DNA of 64,000 bases from an uncultured Lachnospiraceae bacterium (lineage in GTDB: Bacteria > Bacillota > Clostridia > Lachnospirales > Lachnospiraceae): positions 62,001 through 126,000 of the forward strand of contig CAJTRA010000008.1 of assembly GCA_910578345.1 (NCBI GenBank), given 5' to 3'. Each line of letters opens with the position of its first letter. Position 1 is the first letter of the stretch. The notes under the pieces are model-generated. The model was not told the DNA's origin, ran no database searches, and saw only the letters and a list, made by a program, of their open reading frames with translations. The translations under genes were made by a program, and so were the position numbers. Below are positions 7,683 to 16,353 of the stretch, one piece after another.

Positions 7683-9788
7683 ATGGCAAGAAGAAACACA
7701 AGACGAAGAACACAAGGAAATAACCAGAAGGTTCCATATGATCCGAAGGAACAGGAGTATCAACATGACCAGAACGAAACCCCAGTCATGTCACAGACGG
7801 AGGAAACGGACCAGAGTCCCACGGATATCCCGGAGTCTGTCTGGAAGGTCTATCTGCAGGCTTTTCTGGAGTTTGAGGGGAACGACCACAGGCGGCTGGT
7901 GAAGGGATGTGAGAAGCAGATCGCGCAGTTGGAACGGCGCATTGCCCGCAAGCGAAATCAGGAGAATCACCAGATACTGGCTGATATGAAAGAACTGCAC
8001 AAGAAGACGGCATCAATCGGTTACACGGTGGCAGGTAAGGAAATCCGCCTGATGAAGAAATATAAACATGCATTGCGCATGCTGGCCAGACTGGATATAA
8101 CCTTTCTGCATAAGATGGCGGCCGGCGCGAATGCAGAAGATATCGCGCATATGCCGGGAGTGGTGCAGCTTTTGCGTGCAAGATCGCTCTATGAGATCTA
8201 TAAGGAAGAGTATATGCAGTATCTGGTGGGTCAGCGGATCGAGGAGCTGATGGAGGCGGAACCGGAGAAACAATACCCGGAAGCAAGAGGAATGAATCGT
8301 CACTTTATCCTGCATATCGGTCCCACCAACAGCGGCAAGACTTATCAGGCGCTGCAGCGGCTGAAGCAGGCCTACCATGGAATCTATCTGGGACCCTTGC
8401 GTCTGCTGGCGCTGGAGGTCTATGACAGGATGACGGCGGCAGGCATTCCCTGCAGTATGGTGACTGGGGAGGAATCGATCCGGACGCCGGGCAGTTTCGT
8501 GCAGGCCTCCACGGTGGAGATCATGGATATCCGGGAGATCTACGATATTGCAGTGATCGATGAGGCGCAGATGATGGCAGATGAAAACAGAGGCAGTTTC
8601 TGGACCAGAGCCATTCTGGGTATCCGCGCAGAAGAAATCCACGTATGTTGTTCCGGCACGGCACAGCAGCTTTTGGAGAAGATGATTACGCGCTGCGGCG
8701 ACAGTTATGAGACGGTCTATCACGAGCGCAACACCAGATTAGAATTTATCCCGAAACGGTTTGACATGAGTAAAGACGTGGAGCCGGGAGACGCCCTGAT
8801 TGCCTTTTCCAAGAAAAATGTGCTGGCGATCGCAGCCACTTTAGAAGGAAGAGGGATCAAAGCCAGTGTTATCTACGGAAATCTGCCGCCTCAGACGAGA
8901 CGGGAGCAGGTAAGGCTTTTTACGGAAGGCGTCAATCAGGTCGTGGTAGCCACTGACGCGATCGGTATGGGGATTAATCTGCCGATCCGCCGGATCGTCT
9001 TTATGAATACCTCCAAGTTCGACGGCACGGACAAGCGCCGTCTGGAAGCAGAGGAAATCAGACAGATTGCCGGACGCGCGGGACGGTATGGATATTATGA
9101 TGTTGGCTATGTGCAGTCGGCGCTGGATGTGGAGTATATCGGTAAGAAGCTGGAGGAACCATTGCAGCCATTGACCAAAGCCAGAACAGGATTTCCGGAG
9201 GTGCTCTTAGATATTGATATGGAGATGGATGAAATCATTGAGGCCTGGGAAGGGACGAAGGATCTGTCCCTCTATGATAAGATCTCTATGGCGGAAAGTG
9301 TCAAGAAATACAGGTATCTCAAGAATTACCGCAAGAAACTGTCCTATATGGAGGACAGGAAATTTGTGTTGTCCCTGATCACCTGCCCTTTTGATGTCAA
9401 AGACAGAGAGGTGCTGCGTCTGTGGCTATGGTACTGCGAGAAGCCGACGGAGGATCATAACTGCCCGATGCTGCCTCAGGATTTCACACTGGAGGGATTG
9501 GAATCTTATTATAAGCAGCTTGATCTGTATACCCAATTTTCCGGCAGAATGAATTGGGAGATCGACAAGGAAGAGGTGGCGGTCAACAGAGAGTGGGCAC
9601 AGTCTGTGATCGGGGAGATGCTGGAGGACGATAAGGGACAGTTCGAGAAGAAATGCCGCGGGTGCGGCGTGGCGCTGCCCTGGGATTATGACTTCCCGAT
9701 CTGCCAGGAATGCTATCACGGAGGCGTAAAGGATGACCGGGTGCGGCGTTCCATGCACAGATATCCACATGACCGTAATAGAAGGTAG
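7683..9788 (+). CDS. Suv3-like superfamily 2 RNA helicase
   Basis: 701 residues from the chosen ATG (GGATGG 8 nt upstream; in-frame TTG at 7644 and ATG at 7671 are alternatives). An N-terminal helical basic region precedes the helicase core: Walker A GPTNSGKT near 212, VIDEAQMM (motif II) near 290, VATDAIGMGINLP and QIAGRAGRYG (motif VI) near 460. These are hallmarks of the Suv3/SUPV3L1 family, which unwinds RNA for degradation in mitochondria. The C-terminus has a C-x2-C...C-x2-C zinc-binding site (about 657-680). It follows the GTPase-nuclease gene on the same strand by 126 bp, so two RNA-acting proteins are adjacent; a shared role is inference. Confidence 0.85.
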   Translation: MARRNTRRRTQGNNQKVPYDPKEQEYQHDQNETPVMSQTEETDQSPTDIPESVWKVYLQAFLEFEGNDHRRLVKGCEKQIAQLERRIARKRNQENHQILADMKELHKKTASIGYTVAGKEIRLMKKYKHALRMLARLDITFLHKMAAGANAEDIAHMPGVVQLLRARSLYEIYKEEYMQYLVGQRIEELMEAEPEKQYPEARGMNRHFILHIGPTNSGKTYQALQRLKQAYHGIYLGPLRLLALEVYDRMTAAGIPCSMVTGEESIRTPGSFVQASTVEIMDIREIYDIAVIDEAQMMADENRGSFWTRAILGIRAEEIHVCCSGTAQQLLEKMITRCGDSYETVYHERNTRLEFIPKRFDMSKDVEPGDALIAFSKKNVLAIAATLEGRGIKASVIYGNLPPQTRREQVRLFTEGVNQVVVATDAIGMGINLPIRRIVFMNTSKFDGTDKRRLEAEEIRQIAGRAGRYGYYDVGYVQSALDVEYIGKKLEEPLQPLTKARTGFPEVLLDIDMEMDEIIEAWEGTKDLSLYDKISMAESVKKYRYLKNYRKKLSYMEDRKFVLSLITCPFDVKDREVLRLWLWYCEKPTEDHNCPMLPQDFTLEGLESYYKQLDLYTQFSGRMNWEIDKEEVAVNREWAQSVIGEMLEDDKGQFEKKCRGCGVALPWDYDFPICQECYHGGVKDDRVRRSMHRYPHDRNRR

Positions 9789-9837
9789 AAACAGCCGTTC
9801 CATATTGGACGGAAAATCGGCATAAGAAGGCGGCGAA

Positions 9838-10557
9838 ATGATGATCCACACGTATTATATGGATGTGACACAGTTTGAAGATAAGACCCTTTTTCAGGAA
9901 AAATTAAAGTTCCTGTCGCCTTGCAGGAGACACAAGATCGCGCAGCTACAGCAGGAAAAGGATAAGTGGAGAAGCCTGGGCGCCGGCCTGGCGCTGGATC
10001 ATGCGCTGAAGATTTACGGGAATGGGCTGAGAGAGCAGGATATGGAATATGTGTTTGGCGAGTGGGGGAAACCTTCTTTTCAGAATTACCCGGAGATCCA
10101 TTTTTCCCTGTCACATTCGGGAAACTATGCGGTGTGCAGCATCGGGGAGAGCCCGGTGGGGAATGATATTGAGCGAATCAGGCCAGGGCGGCTTAAGGTG
10201 GCGGACCGGTTCTTCACGGCACCGGAACGCGAGTTCCTATACGGAAAGGACCCCGTTTGTGCCGCGGGCGGTCAGGGACACAAGAGTGAAAACAGGGAGG
10301 AGATCACACAGAGAATGTTCCGTATCTGGACGATGAAAGAGAGCTTCCTCAAGGTGACGGGCAGAGGGATGACGCTGCCGCTTCAGGATTTTTCGGTGAT
10401 TGTGGATGGGGAGACGAAGGTGGTTGATGGGAAACAGCGCTTTGACGATGTGACATACTATATGAGGGAATATGATGAGATTCCAGGATATCGGATGGCA
10501 GTGTGCTGTCGGGCGGGGGTTGAGACGGCTGATCATCCGGAGCGGATACTGTCTTGA
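9838..10557 (+). CDS. 4'-phosphopantetheinyl transferase, Sfp type
   Basis: 239 residues. The two Sfp-family signatures are present: GNDIERIRP near residue 107 (Mg2+ ligands Asp and Glu) and WTMKESFLKVTGRG near 163. The enzyme moves the phosphopantetheine arm from CoA to a conserved Ser of an acyl or peptidyl carrier protein. The length fits the Sfp group better than the short AcpS group, which suggests secondary-metabolite or broad carrier substrates, but no synthase lies in the window. The start is the first of two tandem ATGs. Confidence 0.9.
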   Translation: MMIHTYYMDVTQFEDKTLFQEKLKFLSPCRRHKIAQLQQEKDKWRSLGAGLALDHALKIYGNGLREQDMEYVFGEWGKPSFQNYPEIHFSLSHSGNYAVCSIGESPVGNDIERIRPGRLKVADRFFTAPEREFLYGKDPVCAAGGQGHKSENREEITQRMFRIWTMKESFLKVTGRGMTLPLQDFSVIVDGETKVVDGKQRFDDVTYYMREYDEIPGYRMAVCCRAGVETADHPERILS

Positions 10558-10596
10558 AATAAGAAAGATTTTGTAAAAAGGAATGGGGCATCAGAA

Positions 10597-10626
10597 GTAT
10601 AAAGCAGTCAGATCAGATACATACTA
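10597..10626 (+). promoter_or_regulatory. Sigma-G type promoter of spoVAD
   Basis: GTATA (10597-10601), an 18-bp spacer, then CATACTA (10620-10626). This matches the known forespore sigma-G pattern (GHATR, 18 bp, CATNHTA) at every defined position. It lies 71 bp upstream of the spoVAD start. spoVA genes are under sigma-G control in Bacillus, so sequence and family knowledge agree. Confidence 0.75.
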
Positions 10627-10696
10627 TCTCCATCTGGAAATTTTGCCTGATCAATAACAGGATCAATTACCTGTAGAAGTGCGGAGGAGATAGGAA

Positions 10697-11713
10697 ATGC
10701 TGGGAAAACAGAGTCTTCAGTTTGTGAATAAGCCATATATCATCAGCAGCGGTTCCATTGTGGGGAGCAAGGAGGCGGCAGGCCCGATGGGACAGTTGTT
10801 TGATAAGGTTGGGTATGACGATAAATTCGGGGCCGATACCTGGGAGGATGCAGAGAGCAGTCTGCAGAAAGAAGCTTTGGAGATAGCGCTTGGGAAAGTC
10901 GGGCTTAAGAAAAAGGATCTGCAGCTTGTGTTTGCAGGAGATCTGCTGGGGCAGTCGATTGCCAGCAGTTTCGGTCTGTCGGGTTATCAGCTTCCTCACG
11001 TGGGACTGTACGGCGCCTGCTCTACCTGCGGGTTATCTCTGACTATGGGGAGTATGGCGGTAGCGGGGATGTTTGTGGAGAAAGCGGCATGTATCACTTC
11101 CAGTCATTTTGCCAGTGCGGAGAAAGAATTCCGGTTTCCGTTAGCCTACGGCAACCAGCGGCCGAAATCAGCCACCTGGACAGTGACGGGCAGTGGGGCG
11201 TTCCTACTTTCGGCACAGCCGGGCAGCCAGGTGCGGGCAGTCATCTCAGGAGCCACTATTGGCAAAATCGTAGATTATGGATTAAAAGACTCTATGAATA
11301 TGGGAGCCTGCATGGCGCCTGCTGCCGCGGATACCATCAGACAACATCTGGAGGATTTTGGCAGGAAGCCGGATTATTATGACAAGATTATCACTGGAGA
11401 TCTGGGGACAGTGGGGCAGCAGCTTCTCTTTGACCTGCTGGCGGAGGCACAGATTGATATCACGAAACAGCATATGGACTGCGGCATCGAGATTTTCGAC
11501 AGTGAGAGACAGGACACCAATGCAGGAGGTTCCGGCTGCGGATGCAGCGCGGTGGTACTGTCGGCGTATATTTTAAAGAAGCTGGAAGAAGGGGTCTGGA
11601 ACAGAGTGCTTTTTATGCCCACAGGGGCGCTCCTCAGTAAGACCAGCTTCAATGAGGGACAGAGTATTCCTGGAATCGCGCATGGAGTAGTGCTGGAGCA
11701 TTATGAGGGATAG
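10697..11713 (+). CDS. spoVAD: Stage V sporulation protein AD
   Basis: 338 residues, the normal SpoVAD length, with the thiolase-like fold typical of the family and the segment GACSTCGLSL near residue 104. In Bacillus SpoVAD binds dipicolinic acid and works with SpoVAC and SpoVAE to load it into the forespore and release it at germination. The ATG has GCGGAGGAGA upstream. The usual neighbours spoVAC and spoVAE are not beside it; spoVAE lies at 16426 and spoVAC is absent from the window. A strong sigma-G promoter precedes it. Confidence 0.95.
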   Translation: MLGKQSLQFVNKPYIISSGSIVGSKEAAGPMGQLFDKVGYDDKFGADTWEDAESSLQKEALEIALGKVGLKKKDLQLVFAGDLLGQSIASSFGLSGYQLPHVGLYGACSTCGLSLTMGSMAVAGMFVEKAACITSSHFASAEKEFRFPLAYGNQRPKSATWTVTGSGAFLLSAQPGSQVRAVISGATIGKIVDYGLKDSMNMGACMAPAAADTIRQHLEDFGRKPDYYDKIITGDLGTVGQQLLFDLLAEAQIDITKQHMDCGIEIFDSERQDTNAGGSGCGCSAVVLSAYILKKLEEGVWNRVLFMPTGALLSKTSFNEGQSIPGIAHGVVLEHYEG

Positions 11714-11805
11714 ATGAAAGCAGTATCACAAGCCGGTTTGTGAGATGCATGGGAATGAGTTTGGGTTATATTAGGATAGTGTTCTGTGAAAACAGGGTGT
11801 TGATA

Positions 11806-11842
11806 GTGTGAAAAATCACACTGATATGCTGATTTTTCACAC
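11806..11842 (+). repeat. Perfect hairpin downstream of spoVAD
   Basis: GTGTGAAAAATCA (11806-11818) is exactly inverted at 11830-11842, a 13-bp stem with an 11-nt loop. It has no following T run. It stands 8 bp before the 30-nt element at 11851, the same arrangement as at 15767-15829. Confidence 0.6.
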
Positions 11843-11850
11843 GGCTATTT

Positions 11851-11880
11851 GTAAACGCTCCGGAATGGGGAATAACATGA
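11851..11880 (+). repeat. Copy 1 of a duplicated 30-nt element
   Basis: The 30 bases starting GTAAACGCTCCGGAATGGGG and ending TAACATGA recur at 15800-15829 with a single mismatch. Here the terminal ATG begins only a 10-codon reading frame that runs into the terminator at 11883. In the second copy the same ATG is the aroK start codon. Its origin is unknown; it could be a duplicated leader or a structured RNA module. Confidence 0.7.
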
Positions 11881-11882
11881 GA

Positions 11883-11925
11883 GGGACTGTATCATATCAC
11901 GGCAAGTGACGCAGTCCCCTTTTTA
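11883..11925 (+). terminator. Rho-independent terminator
   Basis: GGGACTG (11883-11889) pairs with CAGTCCC (11912-11918) and is followed by CTTTTTAT. It would end spoVAD transcription. If a promoter lies upstream of 11851 it could instead act as an attenuator ahead of the MATE gene. Confidence 0.7.
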
Positions 11926-11969
11926 TATTGTCGTTTTTTAAAAAAGTATGGTTTCCATGCCCCTGATGG

Positions 11970-11978
11970 TGATACAAT
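11970..11978 (+). promoter_or_regulatory. Possible extended -10 promoter of the second MATE gene
   Basis: TGATACAAT (TGn plus TACAAT) lies 46 bp before the MATE start and after the terminator. No convincing -35 box is visible. Confidence 0.35.
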
Positions 11979-12024
11979 AGTCTAATATGGGGAACCGACA
12001 GCAGGATCCATGTGGAGGTAAATT

Positions 12025-13389
12025 ATGGAAGATACGAAGAAGATAGCTCTGTTTGAGGAGATGCCGGTACATAAGGCAGTGATGACGCTGTCCATTCCAA
12101 CGGTGCTCAGTTCTCTGGTGATGGTGATTTATAATCTTGCGGACACCTATTTTGTAGGGATGCTGAACAATCCGGTACAGAATGCCGCCGTAACACTGGC
12201 GGCGCCGGTGCTGTTGGCATTTAATGCGGTGAACAATCTGTTCGGCGTGGGCACTTCCAGTATGATGAGCCGTGCGCTGGGCGGCAAAAATTATGAGCTG
12301 GTGCGGCGAAGTTCTGCTTTTGGATTTTACTGTACGCTGATGGCCGGGGTATTGTTTTCGCTGTTTTATACAGTCTTTCAGAATTCGCTGCTGCGTGTGC
12401 TGGGGGCGGACGCGGAAACGATGGCAGCCACAGCGCAGTATTTGAAATGGACGGTATCGTTTGGGGCGGTTCCCGCGATCTTAAATGTAGTCATGGCTTA
12501 TATGGTACGGTCGGAGGGAGCCTCCCTTCACGCCAGCATCGGGACCATGAGCGGATGCCTGCTGAATATTATTCTGGATCCTTTTTTTGTTCTGCCGATG
12601 GGATTGAACATGGGTGCGGCCGGCGCCGGTCTGGCTACCATGCTTTCTAACTGCGCAGCCTGCTGCTATTTCTTCTTTTTATTGTGGAAGAAAAGAGGAG
12701 ATACCTATGTGTGCATCAAGCCATCGATGTTTCGGTTTGACAAGAAAGTGGTGGCAGGTGTGTGCGGGGTGGGCATTCCGGCGGCCATACAGAATCTGTT
12801 GAATGTGACGGGGATGACGGTCTTAAATAATTTTACGGCATCTTACGGTTCCGATGCGGTGGCGGCGATGGGGATCGTGCAGAAGGTCAATATGGTGCCG
12901 ATGCAGATCGCTTTTGGGATGTCTCAGGGGATCATGCCTCTGATCAGCTACAATTATGCCAGCGGGAATGTGAAGCGCATGAAGAAGACGCTGCTTTTTA
13001 CGGCGCGGATCGCGGTCACGTTCCTGGCTGTGGTGGCGGCAGGATATTATCTGGGCGCCGGACAGATCACAGCGCTGTTTATGCACAATGAGGCGATCAT
13101 CGCATACGGGGAGCGGTTCTTACGGGGATTCTGTCTTGAACTGCCGTTTATGTGCATGGACTTTATTGCGGTGGGTGTATTCCAGTCCTGCGGCATGGGG
13201 GAGAAGTCGTTAATCTTTGCGCTGCTTCGGAAGATTGTGCTGGAGATTCCGGCATTGTATGTACTGAACGGTCTGTTTCCGCTGTATGGACTGCCTTATG
13301 CGCAGCCGGTTACGGAGTGGATCCTGTGTGTGGCGGCAGTGGCGGTGCTTGTGCGGCTATTTAAGAAGATGGAAGAGAAAGCGTCGTAG
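12025..13389 (+). CDS. MATE family efflux transporter
   Basis: 454 residues, about 12 membrane segments, no signal peptide. The opening EMPVHKAVMTLSIPTVLSSL and internal two-fold organisation fit the clostridial MATE/NorM-DinF type exporters, which use Na+ or H+ gradients to expel drugs or metabolites. The start has GTGGAGG 7 nt upstream. It is flanked by the terminator after spoVAD and a small unknown gene. The substrate is not predictable. Confidence 0.92.
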   Translation: MEDTKKIALFEEMPVHKAVMTLSIPTVLSSLVMVIYNLADTYFVGMLNNPVQNAAVTLAAPVLLAFNAVNNLFGVGTSSMMSRALGGKNYELVRRSSAFGFYCTLMAGVLFSLFYTVFQNSLLRVLGADAETMAATAQYLKWTVSFGAVPAILNVVMAYMVRSEGASLHASIGTMSGCLLNIILDPFFVLPMGLNMGAAGAGLATMLSNCAACCYFFFLLWKKRGDTYVCIKPSMFRFDKKVVAGVCGVGIPAAIQNLLNVTGMTVLNNFTASYGSDAVAAMGIVQKVNMVPMQIAFGMSQGIMPLISYNYASGNVKRMKKTLLFTARIAVTFLAVVAAGYYLGAGQITALFMHNEAIIAYGERFLRGFCLELPFMCMDFIAVGVFQSCGMGEKSLIFALLRKIVLEIPALYVLNGLFPLYGLPYAQPVTEWILCVAAVAVLVRLFKKMEEKAS

Positions 13390-13519
13390 CCTTAGCATGG
13401 GAGCGTGCAAATCTGGTATGGAGGGAGAAATCACATAATAATGTGGAATAGGGTTTCTCAGACGGACAAATTGGGTTATACTGTGAAGGAACCTGAAAGA
13501 AAGGCATGGGTATTGATAG

Positions 13520-13861
13520 ATGGCAGACGGTAAGGTGATCCTAAAAGACGCCGGGGATGGGAAACGTTCATCTGACGGCAGTGATAGCAGCAGTCCTGAC
13601 ATTGTCCGGATGGATGTGGAGGAAATGAAAGTGTTGGTATCTGGCGTGCTCCGACACGAAGGTAAGACTTTTGTGCGGGTATCCTTTCTGCGGGGAAAAG
13701 ATTGGGCAGAGGGAATTGTGCCGGACGGTGTGATCGAGAAAGCGGAAGGTTTCTCGCAGGAGGAGATCGGGAAGTTGCAGGAATACCTTGCAGGAGAGAA
13801 AGAGATGATCATCCGGCAGGCGAAAGGGATCAATCCAATTAGGAATCTGTTTCAGATCTGA
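13520..13861 (+). CDS. Small hypothetical protein
   Basis: 113 residues, soluble, no signal peptide or membrane segment. An N-terminal Asp/Ser/Gly-rich stretch (about residues 10-28) precedes a compact domain with alternating hydrophobic strands (MKVLVSGVLRHEGKTFVRVSF) and a C-terminal helix. I do not recognise it. The ribosome binding site is weak (AAAGG about 15 nt upstream), so the start is uncertain. It stands between the MATE and epimerase-like genes on the same strand. Confidence 0.55.
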   Translation: MADGKVILKDAGDGKRSSDGSDSSSPDIVRMDVEEMKVLVSGVLRHEGKTFVRVSFLRGKDWAEGIVPDGVIEKAEGFSQEEIGKLQEYLAGEKEMIIRQAKGINPIRNLFQI

Positions 13862-13943
13862 TATTCCGTTTCAGTGGAATCATGAGGTTAGGAGATATGT
13901 ACAGTAAAATACAAAAGATCAGAGAAAGGAAGGGAAAACAAGA

Positions 13944-14975
13944 ATGAAAGTATTATTTATCGGAGGAACCGGCACGATCAGCACGGCGATCTCCCAAAAG
14001 CTTCTGGACGAGGGGCATGAACTGTGGCTGATCAACCGGGGGACGCGCAACGATGTGCTGCCTCCTGGCGCGCACATCATCACAGCGGACATTAATGACG
14101 AGGAGACGGTGGCACACAAACTGGAGGGACTTTCGTTTGATGTGGTGGCGGATTTTATCGCCTTTGTGCCGGAACAGTTAGAACGGGATCGCAGATTGTT
14201 TCAGGGAAAAACGAGACAGTTTATCTTTATCAGCTCGGCCTCCGCATATCAGAAACCGCTGTCGGATCATCGGATTGATGAGGGAACGACGCTTGCCAAC
14301 CCTTACTGGCAGTATTCCAGGAATAAGATCGCGTGCGAGGAACTGCTGATGAAATGGTATCGGGAGGATGGTTTCCCGGTTACCATTGTGCGGCCCAGCC
14401 ACACTTACAGTGAACGTTCTGTGCCTGTGGGCGTTCATGGACCCGGCGGCAGTTATCAGGTGATCAGACGGATGATGGAAGGAAAGCGGGTGATCATTCA
14501 TGGAGACGGTACTTCTTTGTGGACGCTGACTTTCCATACCGATTTTGCCAAAGGCTTTATCGGTCTGATGGGCAATCTTCATGCGATCGGAGAAGCGGTG
14601 CAGATCACTGGTGATGAGACGCTGACGTGGAATCAGATTCATGAGGCGATTGCAAAAGAGCTGGGAGTTGAGTTAAAACCCTGTTATGTTTCCAGTGAGT
14701 TTATTGCTTCTGGCAGTCCGGCAGAATGGGATCTTCGCGGTGCGCTGCTGGGGGATAAGGCAAACAGCGTTGTCTTCGACAATACGAAACTGAAACGACT
14801 GGTGCCGGACTTCGTGGCGACGGTCCGGTTTGACCAGGGCGTAAAGAAAGCTTTGGAGTATATCAAGACACATCCGGAATGTCAGAAGGAAGATTTGGCA
14901 TTCGACCAGTGGTGTGACAGAGTTGTGGCGGCACAGGAAGAGGCGCTGCGGCGTATCAACGCGTCGGACTGCTAG
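13944..14975 (+). CDS. NAD-dependent epimerase/dehydratase family protein (extended SDR)
   Basis: 343 residues. The N-terminal GGTGTIS is a glycine-rich NAD(P)-binding loop. YSRNK near residue 122 supplies the Tyr-x3-Lys pair, with SSASAYQ upstream as the Ser partner. Such proteins oxidise, reduce or epimerise sugar nucleotides or related substrates. An inserted segment and the C-terminal VRFDQGVKKALEYI are usual for extended SDRs. The substrate is not evident and neighbours give no pathway. The start is preceded by AGAGAAAGGAAGG. Confidence 0.85.
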   Translation: MKVLFIGGTGTISTAISQKLLDEGHELWLINRGTRNDVLPPGAHIITADINDEETVAHKLEGLSFDVVADFIAFVPEQLERDRRLFQGKTRQFIFISSASAYQKPLSDHRIDEGTTLANPYWQYSRNKIACEELLMKWYREDGFPVTIVRPSHTYSERSVPVGVHGPGGSYQVIRRMMEGKRVIIHGDGTSLWTLTFHTDFAKGFIGLMGNLHAIGEAVQITGDETLTWNQIHEAIAKELGVELKPCYVSSEFIASGSPAEWDLRGALLGDKANSVVFDNTKLKRLVPDFVATVRFDQGVKKALEYIKTHPECQKEDLAFDQWCDRVVAAQEEALRRINASDC

Positions 14976-15049
14976 AGCCTGTCTGCTGGCTGATGGAGGG
15001 AACGGCAGCAGGTAATCAGGAGAAATGACCGGAAAGAAGGTGTGAGGCG

Positions 15050-15280
15050 GTGCGTGAGATGGAGTTTAAGATGGAACGCCCCGGATTGTTAAAGGAAGGG
15101 GACAAGATCACGGTGACAGAAGGTGTTCTTCCGAGCAATTATTACTATACAATCGATCCTTCGCTTGCGATGTCGGGAAATTTTCCTTTCAGAGAGCGTA
15201 TGCTGGAGCGGGAAGGCGTTGTGATAGAGGTGATCGAAAATGCCAGAGGGTTTTATGTGAGAGCAAGATTCGGTGAGTAA
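15050..15280 (+). CDS. Small hypothetical protein
   Basis: 76 residues from a GTG start (GAAAGAAGG 9 nt upstream); an ATG at 15059 is an equally good alternative. The sequence has short beta-rich phrases (DKITVTEGVL, GVVIEVIENARGFYVRARF) that suggest a small barrel or SH3-like fold. No signal or membrane segment. Not recognised. It lies 74 bp after the SDR gene and 62 bp before ridA and may be co-transcribed with them. Confidence 0.6.
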   Translation: MREMEFKMERPGLLKEGDKITVTEGVLPSNYYYTIDPSLAMSGNFPFRERMLEREGVVIEVIENARGFYVRARFGE

Positions 15281-15342
15281 TCATGGCAGTTAGATACAAT
15301 TGAAAAAGGATGTATGATAAAAAAGAAAGGCAGGTATATATT

Positions 15343-15720
15343 ATGTTAACTAAAATAACGACAGATAAGGCGCCAGCGGCAATCGGGCCGTATTCTCAGG
15401 GCATTGTGGCAGGAGATTTTCTGTTTGCGTCGGGGCAGATTCCGATCGATCCGGCGACTGGTGAGATCTTAGGCAGCGATATTACGCAGCAGGCGAAACA
15501 GGTTATGAAGAATGTGGGAGAGATCCTGGCAGAAGCAGGAACGACGTATGCAAAGGTGGTCAAAACCACATGCTTTTTGGCCGATATGGCGGACTTTGCA
15601 GCTTTCAATGCGGTGTATGAGAAATATTTTTGCGAGAAGCCAGCCAGAAGCTGTGTAGCGGTGAAACAGCTTCCTAAGAGTGTACTGTGTGAAGTGGAAG
15701 TGATAGCTTATCTGAAATAA
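15343..15720 (+). CDS. ridA: RidA family enamine/imine deaminase
   Basis: 125 residues from the chosen ATG, exactly the family's usual length; an ATG 33 bp upstream would add a non-conserved tail. Signatures: IGPYSQGI near residue 15, FASGQIPIDPATGEI, and the C-terminal RSCVAVKQLPKSVLCEVEVIAY with the conserved Arg that binds substrate carboxylate. RidA hydrolyses reactive 2-aminoacrylate and similar enamines made by PLP enzymes and forms a trimer. Confidence 0.93.
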   Translation: MLTKITTDKAPAAIGPYSQGIVAGDFLFASGQIPIDPATGEILGSDITQQAKQVMKNVGEILAEAGTTYAKVVKTTCFLADMADFAAFNAVYEKYFCEKPARSCVAVKQLPKSVLCEVEVIAYLK

Positions 15721-15736
15721 TAGGCTGAAAATTGCG

Positions 15737-15812
15737 CTGGAGCGTCACAAATAAGCCTTGATGGCAGACGCAAATTGGAGATTTGCGTCGTCCCGTTGCG
15801 TAAACGCTCCGG
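15737..15812 (+). promoter_or_regulatory. Structured aroK leader
   Basis: CTGGAGCGT (15737-15745) pairs with ACGCTCCGG (15804-15812) through one G-U pair and encloses a perfect 9-bp hairpin, GACGCAAAT/ATTTGCGTC (15767-15775 and 15781-15789). The closing strand lies in the 30-nt element that also holds the aroK start. It could control aroK translation; no known riboswitch was recognised. Confidence 0.45.
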
Positions 15813-15829
15813 AATGGGGATTAACATGA
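15800..15829 (+). repeat. Copy 2 of the 30-nt element, overlapping the aroK start
   Basis: It is 29/30 identical to 11851-11880. A hairpin precedes it by 10 nt (8 nt in copy 1). Here its last bases are the aroK start codon and its GGAATGGGGA is the likely ribosome binding region. Confidence 0.7.
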
Positions 15830-16335
15830 ATCAAAAAAATATTGTTCTGATTGGCATGCCCGGTGCAGGCAAGAGCACAGTTGGCGTCGTGCTGGCCAAA
15901 AAACTTGGCTATGCGTTTCTGGACTCCGATCTGGTCATTCAGAGCAGGGAAGGAAAGCTGCTGCATGAGATCATTGAAGCACAGGGCGTGGAGAAGTTCT
16001 GGGAGATTGAGGAGGAAGCAAATCTTGCCATAGAAGGAAACCGAACTGTGATCGCAACCGGCGGGAGTGTTATCTACGGCCCAAGGGCCATGGATCATCT
16101 GGGAGAAAATGGGGTGATCGTATATCTGAAACTTTCCTGCGCGGAGATCGCACACAGGCTGGGAGATCTGAACGAACGGGGCGTGACGCTGCGTGAGGGT
16201 CAGAACTTGCAGATGCTTTATGAGGAACGCATTCCTTTCTATGAAAAATATGCCAATCTCGTGATAGAGTGCGAAAATAGATCTATCCGTGAGATCGTGG
16301 AAGAAATTGCCCGTATTTGTGTCAGGACGACATAA
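15826..16335 (+). CDS. aroK: Shikimate kinase
   Basis: 169 residues. GMPGAGKST (Walker A, residues 9-17), DSD (substrate and Mg2+ binding) near 33, and ATGGSVIYGP (shikimate binding) near 76 are the family motifs. It phosphorylates the shikimate 3-hydroxyl with ATP on the way to chorismate and the aromatic amino acids. The ATG follows GGAATGGGGA; a 17-codon upstream extension is not conserved-looking. No other aro gene is nearby. Confidence 0.93.
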   Translation: MNQKNIVLIGMPGAGKSTVGVVLAKKLGYAFLDSDLVIQSREGKLLHEIIEAQGVEKFWEIEEEANLAIEGNRTVIATGGSVIYGPRAMDHLGENGVIVYLKLSCAEIAHRLGDLNERGVTLREGQNLQMLYEERIPFYEKYANLVIECENRSIREIVEEIARICVRTT

Positions 16336-16353
16336 GAATGCAGGTAAAATGAA

